A stretch of DNA of 17,477 bases from Clostridium sp. CAG:914. Its GTDB lineage: Bacteria; Bacillota_I; Bacilli_A; RF39; UBA660. The notes below the pieces were generated by a model. It was given only the letters and a program-made list of their open reading frames with translations. It did not search any database and was not told the DNA's origin. The stretch lies in contig FR902159.1 of NCBI GenBank assembly GCA_000437895.1, positions 20,487 through 37,963 on the forward strand, written 5' to 3'. A program made the position numbers and the translations under genes. Below, one piece after another: positions 1-7,110 of this stretch; positions within the stretch are counted from its first letter, which is position 1, and every line of letters begins with the position of its first letter.

Positions 1-313
1 CTCTTTCCCTAGAATGTCCATATTCCATAGCCTGACTATAACACTTATCAATAGATATATATATATCTCCCAAAACCCTATAATCATCTATCTTAATATT
101 ATCAGTATCCTCTAAAGCAAAAGATATAACATCCGTCTCTGCATCAATATTACGATATTCCCTATTAATTTCTCTTATTTTTTCATTATCAATTATAATT
201 ATATTAAATTCACATCTCTCTAATCCTAATTTCTTAACAACATATTTTATATATTCATTTAAAACATCTAATTCCAAAACATCATTCTTAACTTCACTTA
301 TAACCTGAAACAT
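1..313 (-). CDS. ybeY: Endoribonuclease YbeY (rRNA maturation factor), N-terminal part, truncated by window edge
   Basis: Reading from an ATG at 313, the frame stays open to the window edge (104 codons). It contains the YbeY family core: a YRNIDAETDVISFAL block followed by LGDIYIS and AMEYGHSRERE. YbeY is a zinc-dependent endoribonuclease that acts in 16S rRNA 3'-end maturation and ribosome quality control. The metal-binding H-x3-H-x5-H motif lies downstream, outside the window, so catalytic integrity cannot be judged. The start is set by AGGAGG at 318-323. A second ATG at 317 is out of frame and closes after a few codons. The start lies 8 bases after the stop of the VanZ-like gene, so it is probably co-transcribed with nusB-xseA-xseB-vanZ. 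Confidence 0.9.
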   Translation of the reverse strand, partial: MFQVISEVKNDVLELDVLNEYIKYVVKKLGLERCEFNIIIIDNEKIREINREYRNIDAETDVISFALEDTDNIKIDDYRVLGDIYISIDKCYSQAMEYGHSRER

Positions 314-321
314 ACATCCTC

Positions 322-942
322 CTATTTAAACCAAGCCACAACATTTATATTAAAAGTATATATTATTAAAATAACTACTATAACAATACTAAGTATATTA
401 AGAAAAGTATCACTCTTTAAAAATTTAGGAAGTCTACCCTTAACTGCATCTAATGCAATATATACAACAAACCCTATTACTCCCCCAATAACATTCAAAA
501 TAATATCATCTATATCAAAAGTTCTACCAATATTATATTGAACCAATTCAATAGACAAAGTAACTATTAAAGTAAATAAAATATTAAAAGAAAACTTCTT
601 ATTATTCAAAAAATATGAACTAAAATATCCATACGGAATAAATAATACAATATTTCCAATAATATTCTTAATAAATTTATCACTCATAAAACTATATCTA
701 AACATTTCCTTAAACGGAACCAAATTTACCCCACCATAGTTAATATTCTTATACGTAACTATATAATACAAACATAAAACATATATAATAAATATAAGAG
801 ACATTACTTCCTTATATATAACTATTCTCTTACCTTGTTTCAAAAGATATCCCAATCGCAAAGATATAACTATTACACCAATAATTACCATCATAGGCCA
901 CATACTTGGTAACATCTCCAAAATAATACCTCTAAGAACCAT
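322..942 (-). CDS. VanZ-family integral membrane protein
   Basis: This 206-residue protein is very hydrophobic, with about five membrane segments (near residues 12-32, 44-63, 90-110, 118-136, 145-165 and a last one near 180-200, one of these being marginal). The family signature is clear: NLVPFKEM after the second segment, NIIGNIVLFIPYGY, and SIELVQYNIGRTFDIDDIIL followed by NVIGG. VanZ gives low-level teicoplanin resistance in vanA clusters, but most chromosomal homologues have no defined role, so a resistance function should not be assumed. The start ATG at 942 has a GAAGGTGG ribosome site at 951-958. It sits between xseB (77-base gap) and ybeY (8-base gap), which suggests read-through from the nusB unit. 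Identity of the family is firm; function is unknown. Confidence 0.85.
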   Translation of the reverse strand: MVLRGIILEMLPSMWPMMVIIGVIVISLRLGYLLKQGKRIVIYKEVMSLIFIIYVLCLYYIVTYKNINYGGVNLVPFKEMFRYSFMSDKFIKNIIGNIVLFIPYGYFSSYFLNNKKFSFNILFTLIVTLSIELVQYNIGRTFDIDDIILNVIGGVIGFVVYIALDAVKGRLPKFLKSDTFLNILSIVIVVILIIYTFNINVVAWFK

Positions 943-1019
943 ATTTACACCACCTTCTTACCTATATATAATTTTACTATATTTTTATCTTCTTGAACAG
1001 TACTTTAAGAAAAAAGAAT

Positions 1020-1235
1020 TTAATTTTCTACATTAAACTCTTCTAAAGTACCATTTTCTTTTAACACCTTGTTAACCTTTTCAACAGCAGTATTTAACTT
1101 ATCAGAGCATTCCTTAGCCAAATTCATAGCCTTAGTATACTTTTCAATAGCATCATCCAAATTAACTTCACCACTCTCTAATTCTTTAACAATTGTCTCT
1201 AATTCCTTTATTTTATCTTCAAAACTATTTTCCAT
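1020..1235 (-). CDS. xseB: Exodeoxyribonuclease VII small subunit
   Basis: This is a 71-residue acidic helical protein with the XseB pattern: SFEDKIKELETIVKELESGE, then LDDAIEKYTKAMNLAKECSDKL. It assembles in several copies with XseA into exonuclease VII, which degrades single-stranded DNA to short oligonucleotides. The frame can also open at a TTG at 1238, but AAGGTGG at 1242-1248 sits 6 bases before the ATG at 1235, which I take as the start. It overlaps the end of xseA by 11 bases, the usual translational coupling of the two subunits. Confidence 0.93.
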   Translation of the reverse strand: MENSFEDKIKELETIVKELESGEVNLDDAIEKYTKAMNLAKECSDKLNTAVEKVNKVLKENGTLEEFNVEN

Positions 1236-2499
1236 CAATATCCACCTTCACAATCTTTGCATCAATAACTGCATTCTTAATATCTATATTTATTATATCA
1301 TCTATTTTTAATTTCTTAACATCTACAACAACTTTATCATTCTGTTTAACAATAGCATATCCTCTCTTTATCGTATTCATAGGATTTAACACCTCTAACT
1401 TAGATATTAAATTAACCAAATTCTGTTCCTTAAATTTATACAATAAAGAAGGATTAGTAAGTATATAACTATTAATATTTTTATATAATCTAATTCTAGT
1501 ATTATCTAAAATATTAATCATTCTCTTATTCAAATTATCAATCAAAAAATCTAATTTCTGTTCCTTAATTTCATAAATAGCTGTCGGTTTCTTTAAAACA
1601 TAACTTTCCAATAAAGAACTAAGTTTAGTCTTATTTTTATCTATCAATTTAATTAAACCATTATAGCATCTTTCCTTAGCCGTAATTAAATATGTATTTA
1701 TCGTATCCATATCAGGAACAGCTAACTCAGCAGCAGCCGTTGGTGTAGGAGCACGTAAATCAGCTACAAAATCAGAAATAGTAAAATCTATTTCATGACC
1801 AACAGCACTAATAACTGGAACACGTGAATTATATATAGCCCTAGCTACTATTTCCTCATTAAATGGCCACAAATCCTCAATAGAACCACCACCACGACCT
1901 ACAATCAACGTATCTATATCATAAGTATTAGCAATATTAATATTTCTAACTATATCCTTAGCAGCATCAGCTCCCTGAACCAAAGATGGAAATAAAATAG
2001 TTTCACATATAGGATATCTTCTCTTTAATGTCGTTAAAATATCTTTAATAGCAGCCCCCGTTGAAGCCGTAACTATTCCTATTTTTCTTGGCATTCTTCT
2101 TATCTTTCTCTTGTGAGTGGGATCAAACAAACCTTCACTAGCTAACTTTTTCTTAAGTTTCTCAAACTCAACATATAAGTTACCTAAACCATCTTGAGAC
2201 ATATCTTGAACATATATTTGATATGAACCAGTTGCTTCATAAACAGAAATCCTACCTGTTACTAAAACTTTCATACCATCAACAGGTTTAAACTTTAATG
2301 CACCAGTATTATAAGAAAACATAACTGCATTAATTCTACTAGTCTCATCCTTTAACGTAAAATAATAATGTCCCCTCGTATGAGCTTTAAAATTAGATAT
2401 TTCTCCCTTAAGATAAACCCTTTGTAAATTATCATCCATATCAAACAAATCTTTTAAATATTTGTTTAATTCTCCAATAGATATATAATTATTGTTCAT
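1225..2499 (-). CDS. xseA: Exodeoxyribonuclease VII large subunit
   Basis: The 424-residue protein is the catalytic subunit of exonuclease VII. An N-terminal OB fold (about residues 1-100, with VYLKGEISNFKAHTRGHYYF) binds single-stranded DNA. The catalytic domain follows, with IGIVTASTGAAIKDI near 140-154, the diagnostic GRGGGSIEDLWPFNEE at 201-216 and GHEID at 234-238. The rest is a long helical region that binds XseB, with repeats of a P-x-x-L/I-Y-x-K/I-K/E-E-Q-x-L-x-x-L pattern (around KKPTAIYEIKEQKLDFL and TNPSLLYKFKEQNLVNL). Length matches the family. The ATG at 2499 is preceded by AAGGTG and overlaps the end of nusB by 11 bases. Confidence 0.96.
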   Translation of the reverse strand: MNNNYISIGELNKYLKDLFDMDDNLQRVYLKGEISNFKAHTRGHYYFTLKDETSRINAVMFSYNTGALKFKPVDGMKVLVTGRISVYEATGSYQIYVQDMSQDGLGNLYVEFEKLKKKLASEGLFDPTHKRKIRRMPRKIGIVTASTGAAIKDILTTLKRRYPICETILFPSLVQGADAAKDIVRNINIANTYDIDTLIVGRGGGSIEDLWPFNEEIVARAIYNSRVPVISAVGHEIDFTISDFVADLRAPTPTAAAELAVPDMDTINTYLITAKERCYNGLIKLIDKNKTKLSSLLESYVLKKPTAIYEIKEQKLDFLIDNLNKRMINILDNTRIRLYKNINSYILTNPSLLYKFKEQNLVNLISKLEVLNPMNTIKRGYAIVKQNDKVVVDVKKLKIDDIINIDIKNAVIDAKIVKVDIDGK

Positions 2500-2899
2500 T
2501 ATTCACCTTACTATGATATATCTTATCTAACACACCATTTATCATCTTTGATACCTTATCATCAGAGTATTTCTTAGACAATTCAATAGCCTCATCAATA
2601 CATACCTTATAAGGAGTATTCGTATACATAAGTTCATAAATAGCTATTCTTAAAATAGCTTGATCAGTAAAACCAAGTCTATAAATATCCCAATCAGTCA
2701 AATATTTATTAGCTAACTCATCAATTTTATCTCTATTATCAATAACCCCATGTACTAAAGAATTAACATAATCACTCTTCACATCCAATTGATGACTTAT
2801 TATATCATCAACCTTAAAACTAATATCATTACTTTCATACAAAAATATTTGATATAAAATTATCATAGCAGAATATCTCAATTCATGTCTCGTTTTCAT
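2489..2899 (-). CDS. nusB: Transcription antitermination factor NusB
   Basis: This 136-residue helical protein has the NusB layout: an N-terminal RHELRYSAMIILYQ helix, DYVNSLVHGVIDN, a WDIYRLGFTDQAILRIAIYE block, and a final TPYKVCIDEAIELSKKYSD. NusB with NusE (S10) binds boxA RNA in rRNA antitermination complexes. I use the ATG at 2899 because AGGTGA at 2909-2914 lies about 9 bases before it; an in-frame GTG at 2911 is part of that ribosome site. It is the first gene of the unit, followed by xseA and xseB with 11-base overlaps, an arrangement common in Firmicutes. Confidence 0.94.
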   Translation of the reverse strand: MKTRHELRYSAMIILYQIFLYESNDISFKVDDIISHQLDVKSDYVNSLVHGVIDNRDKIDELANKYLTDWDIYRLGFTDQAILRIAIYELMYTNTPYKVCIDEAIELSKKYSDDKVSKMINGVLDKIYHSKVNNEQ

Positions 2900-2918
2900 A
2901 ACTTCAATCACCTAATTA

Positions 2919-2947
2919 AATATATCACAAAAAGAAAAAAGAGTAAA
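2919..2947 (-). promoter_or_regulatory. Candidate sigma-A promoter of the nusB unit
   Basis: On the minus strand TTTACT (2942-2947) and TATATT (2919-2924) are 17 bases apart, with a TG one base before the -10 hexamer (extended -10). The -35 box lies inside the terminator hairpin of the preceding gene. The predicted start would fall near the ribosome site, so the leader would be extremely short; this lowers confidence. Confidence 0.4.
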
Positions 2948-2954
2948 CTACTCT
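2931..2954 (-). terminator. Rho-independent terminator after the DsbD-like gene
   Basis: AGAGTA (2940-2945) pairs with TACTCT (2949-2954) around a 3-base loop. Read on the minus strand the hairpin is followed by TTTTTTCTTTTT (2928-2939 region). It lies 46 bases after the stop of the membrane redox gene and ahead of nusB, so it separates the two units. Confidence 0.65.
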
Positions 2955-3000
2955 CTTAAAAATAATATTCTTTATTAACTTTTGATATAACATTAATTAT

Positions 3001-4227
3001 TTAAAAATTAAACATTATCCACTCAGGTTTAAACATTAAAAGCAGTCCTATAAACAACATAAGAATACCACCAATTAACTTAGATAAATTACCATACTTA
3101 GAAGATACACCAGTTAGTGATAATGTTGTCATAGCAATAACAAATACCACAAAATCATCCAACAAAAAGAATAACATGTATAAAACAATATATATAATCT
3201 CTTCAATAGCCGTCAAATTATTAAGTGACAATATCTCAATAAACATAACAGGTAATCCTGCTGAACAAGCAAGTTCTACAACATTAACACTAATAGCAAG
3301 AACTATAACACCTAAAATAGCTAACCAAAAGTTTTTTTCTGTTGTAAACTTTTTAATTCTAGTAATTATTCTATTTCTTTTCTTATCATCTACAACATCA
3401 CAACCAGAAACTTTTCTATGTTTAATATATCCCCTTAAATTAATAAAACCACCAACAAGAGAAACAACAGCAATAATTACTCTTACCCATACAACAGATA
3501 TTAATAAATTAGCCAAATTTAACCAAGACATCATAAATATTAAATATATTAAAGCCGAAATCAAAAGAAAAGTACTTCCCAATATCCACATTCTCTTTTT
3601 ATCTTTCATACCAATTAACATACTAATCAAAAATAATAATACCCACATAGCACATGGATTAAATCCATCAGCCAAACCAATTACTACTGTTATTAAAGGA
3701 AGTGTTAAATTTTTTAACTTAACTTCCCCAATTAAAGGTAATTTAACTTTATAACTAATATAATTACTAATATATTCATCAACATCTGGATCAGTATCCT
3801 TTACTTCATAACTAGGTAAAGGTATCGAAGAAATATATTCCCCAACCTTATCTTCATAACCATATTTAGAATAATACTCTATAGCTCCTTTAAATCTACC
3901 CTTAGAGTTTTCATAATCATAACCACTAAACACCTTATTACCAATAATTGTATAAGGTGTACCAGTTACTTTACTTCCCATAATTTCTGATATATTCTTT
4001 AATAATTCACCATTCCCATTTTCATTCACTTCATATTTATATACCTTAATATTATCATATTCTTTTTCTAATTCATCTAAAAGTTTAATTTCTTCTTTAC
4101 AATGCTTACAAGTATATGAATGAAACAAATATATATTTACTAAATTCTTTTCAGATACTGCATTTACAACATTACAAAAAGAAAACAAACAAATAACAAG
4201 AAATAATATCTTTAAACTTCTTTTCAT
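3001..4227 (-). CDS. Thioredoxin-domain and DsbD/CcdA-like transmembrane thiol-disulfide protein
   Basis: The 408-residue protein starts with a signal-peptide-like segment (KRSLKILFLVICLFSF, cleavage possibly near residue 23). A thioredoxin-fold domain follows (about 28-135) with a CKHC redox centre at 40-43 and the cis-proline in TGTPYTIIG near 88-96. From about residue 175 there are six to seven membrane segments of the DsbD/CcdA type. Two cysteines expected to relay electrons through the membrane are seen: C192 in GFNPC and C321 in VELACSAGLPV. The arrangement places CKHC outside the cell. The start ATG overlaps the TGA of the cytosolic thioredoxin gene by 4 bases, so reductant could pass from that protein. 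The order of domains is reversed relative to proteobacterial DsbD, where the thioredoxin domain is C-terminal. The substrate outside is unknown. Confidence 0.82.
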   Translation of the reverse strand: MKRSLKILFLVICLFSFCNVVNAVSEKNLVNIYLFHSYTCKHCKEEIKLLDELEKEYDNIKVYKYEVNENGNGELLKNISEIMGSKVTGTPYTIIGNKVFSGYDYENSKGRFKGAIEYYSKYGYEDKVGEYISSIPLPSYEVKDTDPDVDEYISNYISYKVKLPLIGEVKLKNLTLPLITVVIGLADGFNPCAMWVLLFLISMLIGMKDKKRMWILGSTFLLISALIYLIFMMSWLNLANLLISVVWVRVIIAVVSLVGGFINLRGYIKHRKVSGCDVVDDKKRNRIITRIKKFTTEKNFWLAILGVIVLAISVNVVELACSAGLPVMFIEILSLNNLTAIEEIIYIVLYMLFFLLDDFVVFVIAMTTLSLTGVSSKYGNLSKLIGGILMLFIGLLLMFKPEWIMFNF

Positions 4228-4490
4228 AATTCACCATATTTATCTATTAGTTCTTTTAACTTATCATAGTCTACTTCCCCAATAGTTCTCTCTAACTCAT
4301 TACCATCTTTATCCAAAAAAATATAAACAGGTAATACCTTACCAACATTATATTCCCCTATCTTATCATTATCAATATCATAGTCATATTCCAAAATATC
4401 AAGTTTATAATCATTTTCAATCTTTTTCCATACTTTTCTCATAACTAAACAAGCCGGACACCATATAGCTCCTATCTTAATTATCTTCAT
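4224..4490 (-). CDS. Small cytosolic thioredoxin-like protein (WCPAC)
   Basis: This 88-residue protein has a short thioredoxin fold: KIIKIGAIWCPACLVMRKVW with the CPAC redox pair near residues 11-14, then a cis-proline block GKVLPVYIFLDKDGNEL and a closing helix. There is no signal peptide, so it should act in the cytosol. The ATG at 4490 is preceded by GGGAGGT; a TTG at 4508 is in frame but lies upstream of the ribosome site and is rejected. It overlaps the end of the cysteine desulfurase gene by 14 bases and the start of the membrane redox gene by 4. I infer that it feeds electrons to the membrane protein; a general thioredoxin role is the alternative. Confidence 0.8.
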   Translation of the reverse strand: MKIIKIGAIWCPACLVMRKVWKKIENDYKLDILEYDYDIDNDKIGEYNVGKVLPVYIFLDKDGNELERTIGEVDYDKLKELIDKYGEL

Positions 4491-5619
4491 GCTTACCTCC
4501 CAAATCAAGTTTCTTTATACACATATCAAATATTCTTAAAAATTCATCTACTTCCTCTTCAGTAGTCATATAAGACAAACTAATCCTTAAACTTTGATTA
4601 GACAAATATTCATCTTTAGTTAAAGCATATACACTATTTGACATACTATTAGAAGAAGAACAAGCACTCTTCGTAGATATATAAATAAAATTATCTGATA
4701 ATGCTCTAACCAATGTCTCAGGTTTAATATTTCTAACACTAAAATTTATAATATGTGGAATAGAATTACCAGTACTATTAATATGAACTAAAGAATATTT
4801 CTTAAGTTTATCTATAATTTTTCTATTTAATTTACTAACATAATTATAATTATCATCCACATTAGGAAACAATATTTCCATAGCTTTCATTAAAGAAACA
4901 ATAAGTGGCAAAGCAGGTGTTCCACCTCTAAAAGCAGTTGTACTTTTTCCCCCATGGATAAGAGGAACTATATTTATTTTTTCTTTTTTATATAATATTC
5001 CTATTCCCTTTGGAGCATATATCTTATGAGCAGACATACTAGCCAAATCAACACAAGACAAATCAACATCTACCTTACCTATAGCTTGAGTCATATCTAC
5101 ATGAAAGAAACACTTAGGATAATCTTTTAAAATATTAGCTATTTCTCTAATAGGTTGTTTTAATCCTATTTCACTATCTACCATAGTAATACTAACAAGA
5201 ATAGTATCATCCCTAAGTAATCTCTTTAAATCATCTAAATCAACCAATCCTTCATGAGTTATCTTAACAAAATCAACATCATAACCCTCACCAGCCAAAT
5301 AATTTAAAGGTCCTATTACAGAAGAATGTTCCAAAAAAGTAGTTATAATATGCTTACCCCTATTTTTATATTGCCAAGCTATCCCTTTTATAGCCATATT
5401 ATTAGATTCACTAGCCCCAGAAGTATATATTATTTCACTTGGTTTAACATTCAACATCCCAGCAATCTTAGCCGTAGCATAATCCTCTAATTCTTTTGAC
5501 TTAACCCCAAGAGAATGCAAAGAATTACTATTTCCAGGATAATTAACACATACATCATCAAATGTATCTAAAACCCTCTTATCAAGAGGAGTCGTAGCCG
5601 AATAATCTAAATAAATCAT
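4477..5619 (-). CDS. Cysteine desulfurase (NifS/IscS class, PLP-dependent)
   Basis: The 380-residue protein has the full aminotransferase class V layout. Visible residues are the N-terminal MIYLDYSATTPLD, TSGASESNN near 66-74, H98 in LEHSS, D175 and Q178 in HVDMTQ (PLP ring contacts), K199 in SAHK (the Schiff-base lysine), RGGTP near 231-235 and C320 in STKSACSSSN (the persulfide-forming cysteine). It takes sulfur from cysteine to give alanine and an enzyme-bound persulfide for Fe-S cluster or tRNA thiolation pathways. The ATG at 5619 gives the standard family N-terminus; an ATG at 5628 is too close to the AGG motif. No scaffold (IscU/SufU) or ThiI gene is adjacent. Instead it overlaps a thioredoxin gene, which could reduce the persulfide. 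Which subgroup it serves cannot be told from the sequence. Confidence 0.93.
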   Translation of the reverse strand: MIYLDYSATTPLDKRVLDTFDDVCVNYPGNSNSLHSLGVKSKELEDYATAKIAGMLNVKPSEIIYTSGASESNNMAIKGIAWQYKNRGKHIITTFLEHSSVIGPLNYLAGEGYDVDFVKITHEGLVDLDDLKRLLRDDTILVSITMVDSEIGLKQPIREIANILKDYPKCFFHVDMTQAIGKVDVDLSCVDLASMSAHKIYAPKGIGILYKKEKINIVPLIHGGKSTTAFRGGTPALPLIVSLMKAMEILFPNVDDNYNYVSKLNRKIIDKLKKYSLVHINSTGNSIPHIINFSVRNIKPETLVRALSDNFIYISTKSACSSSNSMSNSVYALTKDEYLSNQSLRISLSYMTTEEEVDEFLRIFDMCIKKLDLGGKHEDN

Positions 5620-5658
5620 AAATATCATACCTACACTTTCTTATTAATACTAACTATT

Positions 5659-5667
5659 ATTCTACCA
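5659..5667 (-). promoter_or_regulatory. Candidate extended -10 promoter before the cysteine desulfurase
   Basis: On the minus strand TGGTAGAAT matches the extended -10 form (TG, one base, then TAGAAT). The position 17 bases upstream (TTTAAT) is a poor -35. It lies in the 75-base gap between trmB and the desulfurase gene; no terminator is visible there, so read-through from trmB is equally possible. Confidence 0.3.
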
Positions 5668-5694
5668 TATTTTTACTAATCATTAAAGTTTATA

Positions 5695-6321
5695 TTACTT
5701 AATAGCAATAAATTTATTAATTTTAACACCTAAACTACTAAACTTTTTCTCATACTCAGTCATAACATTATAAACATTTTCTTTATGTAAATCATTAGTA
5801 ACATAACAAATATCATATCCATAATTTTCTAATGAACCAAGAGAATAATTAAACAAATCTATATTATCTGTCTTCATCTCAATTCTAGCTCTATCTTTAA
5901 ATATCTTATCATAAATACTCAAAAAATTATAACTAGTTAATCTTCTTTTCTCATGCCTATCCTTAGGCCATGGATCAGAAAAATTCAAATATATCAAATC
6001 CACTTCTTTATCAAATACTTTATCTAAAAAAATAGCATCTAACCTAATTAACCTTAAATTATCAAGTTCTAATTCATTAGACTTTTGAATAGCCCTAACT
6101 ATAACACTATCATATTTTTCTATACCTATATAATTAATATCAGGATTATTTTTTGCATTCTCCACAATAAAATCTCCCTTTCCCATACCTATTTCTATAT
6201 ATATAGGATTATTATTAGAAAAAACATTATTCCATATCCCCTTATAATCCATAGGATTATCTATATAATACCTTCCCGTAGACATAATATTATCTTTATT
6301 TTTTACATTTCTAAGCCTCAT
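5695..6321 (-). CDS. trmB: tRNA (guanine-N7-)-methyltransferase
   Basis: The 208-residue Rossmann-fold methyltransferase makes m7G46 in tRNA variable loops. Seen are the SAM-binding EIGMGKGDF block (43-51), GIEKY (66-70) and the family signature NFSDPWPKDRHEKRR at 113-127, with a C-terminal MTEYEKKFSSLG. Length matches the family. The ATG at 6321 follows a GGGAGTG ribosome site with 9 bases of spacing; the frame also opens at a TTG at 6339 that overlaps this ribosome site. It is divergent from the spore-coat cluster and has its own strong vegetative promoter. Confidence 0.95.
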   Translation of the reverse strand: MRLRNVKNKDNIMSTGRYYIDNPMDYKGIWNNVFSNNNPIYIEIGMGKGDFIVENAKNNPDINYIGIEKYDSVIVRAIQKSNELELDNLRLIRLDAIFLDKVFDKEVDLIYLNFSDPWPKDRHEKRRLTSYNFLSIYDKIFKDRARIEMKTDNIDLFNYSLGSLENYGYDICYVTNDLHKENVYNVMTEYEKKFSSLGVKINKFIAIK

Positions 6322-6357
6322 ACTAAAAATCACTCCCAATAAGTTATCACTTAATTA

Positions 6358-6386
6358 ATTATATAAAGTATCATAATTTAAGTCAA
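6358..6386 (-). promoter_or_regulatory. Sigma-A promoter of trmB
   Basis: On the minus strand TTGACT (6381-6386) and a perfect TATAAT (6358-6363) are separated by 17 bases. This is a near-consensus vegetative promoter giving a leader of about 30 bases before the trmB ATG at 6321. Confidence 0.72.
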
Positions 6387-6397
6387 TAGCATACACT
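6371..6397 (+). promoter_or_regulatory. Sigma-E-like (mother-cell sporulation) promoter of the coat cluster
   Basis: CATACACT at 6390-6397 matches the Bacillus sigma-E -10 consensus CATACAMT exactly. TCATAAT at 6371-6377, 12 bases upstream, resembles the AT-rich sigma-E -35 element but is less certain. In B. subtilis the cotJ operon is transcribed by sigma-E, which supports the reading. The promoter lies within the trmB promoter region on the other strand. Confidence 0.55.
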
Positions 6398-6417
6398 ATT
6401 TATAGGAGTGGTATTGT

Positions 6418-6621
6418 ATGAATTATATGGAAAATATGCCAATTCAACCTAATATGATAATGCCTTTTAATAACCAAAATATTATTAATGAATTATTATA
6501 TAAATTAAATGAAATGGATAATAAAATAAAAAAACTAGAACAAAGAATTAATAGATTGGAAACAAGTAAAGATAATATCAATAATTATAATGAACCAGAT
6601 AATCTTATGTATATGATATAA
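6418..6621 (+). CDS. Small coiled-coil protein at the head of the cotJ cluster (uncharacterised)
   Basis: This is a 67-residue protein with an AGGAGTGG ribosome site at 6404-6411. The N-terminus is rich in Met, Asn and Pro (MPIQPNMIMPF). Residues about 24-50 form a heptad helix (ELLYKLNEMDNKIKKLEQRI continuing NRLETSK), a likely dimerising or trimerising coiled coil. The tail is Asn-rich. It has no CotJA motif. Its place first in a spore-coat unit, 48 bases ahead of the CotJA/CotJB gene, suggests a coat or coat-assembly role in the mother cell. I do not recognise a named family. Confidence refers to it being a real gene. Confidence 0.72.
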   Translation: MNYMENMPIQPNMIMPFNNQNIINELLYKLNEMDNKIKKLEQRINRLETSKDNINNYNEPDNLMYMI

Positions 6622-6669
6622 GCCTATACCAAATTAGACTATTAACATAGGATATTATGGGAGGAACAA

Positions 6670-7110
6670 ATGAACAATAATTATTATAATATACCTGTAG
6701 ATTGGTATAGTATGGACACTATTAATAGTTATGATAACATAATTAATGATAGATCTGGTAATTTATTAAGTCCAAAGGATGGTTTCTTAAAAGGAAATAT
6801 GTTTAATAACTTATATAGCAAATATAAAAACTATCCAATTAATGACTTAAATATCCAAAATAAAAGAGAAGAATTATTATATAATTATATGATGTATAAC
6901 TTTACTCTAACAGATTTAGGATTATATCTAGATAATTACCCTAATGATGTTAACGTTATTAACTTATATAACAATTACCTAAACGAATACTACAAAATAT
7001 TAAACGAATATGAAAGAAATTATGGACCATTAACAATCGATAGTCATTATCTAAATACAAGCCCTTGGACTTGGGATAATTCACCATGGCCATGGGAGGT
7101 GACTAAATAA
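6670..7110 (+). CDS. cotJB: Spore coat protein CotJB with N-terminal CotJA-like segment (probable fusion)
   Basis: The 146-residue protein contains a complete CotJB domain at about 67-143: REELLYNYMMYNFTLTDLGL, LDNYPNDVNVINLYNNY, YERNYGPLT and the closing SPWTWDNSPWPWE. CotJB alone is normally about 85-100 residues. The extra N-terminus includes SPKDGFLKGNMFNNLYSKY at 34-52, which resembles the CotJA motif (a Pro-x-x-A/G-L-x-x-G-x-L/M-F-x-x-L-Y pattern). No separate cotJA gene is present, so I infer a CotJA-CotJB fusion. The start has a GGGAGG ribosome site at 6659-6664. The stop overlaps the cotJC start by one base (TAATG). The protein acts in the inner spore coat with CotJC. Confidence 0.85.
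   Translation: MNNNYYNIPVDWYSMDTINSYDNIINDRSGNLLSPKDGFLKGNMFNNLYSKYKNYPINDLNIQNKREELLYNYMMYNFTLTDLGLYLDNYPNDVNVINLYNNYLNEYYKILNEYERNYGPLTIDSHYLNTSPWTWDNSPWPWEVTK

Noticed and set aside
943..1019. Imperfect inverted repeat and AT-rich -10-like boxes between xseB and the VanZ-like gene
   Set aside because: The stem has a mismatch with no following U tract and the best -35 matches only three of six bases; neither terminator nor promoter is supportable.
1069..1468. Plus-strand open frames opposite xseB and xseA (1069-1311 and 1193-1468)
   Set aside because: They are antisense to well-supported genes, lack ribosome sites and show low-complexity composition.
3176..3754. 192-codon plus-strand frame opposite the DsbD-like gene
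   Set aside because: Antisense shadow of a membrane gene; the Ile/Thr-rich product has no recognisable family and no ribosome site.
6085..6342. 85-codon plus-strand frame opposite trmB
   Set aside because: Antisense shadow with Ile/Tyr-rich low-complexity product.
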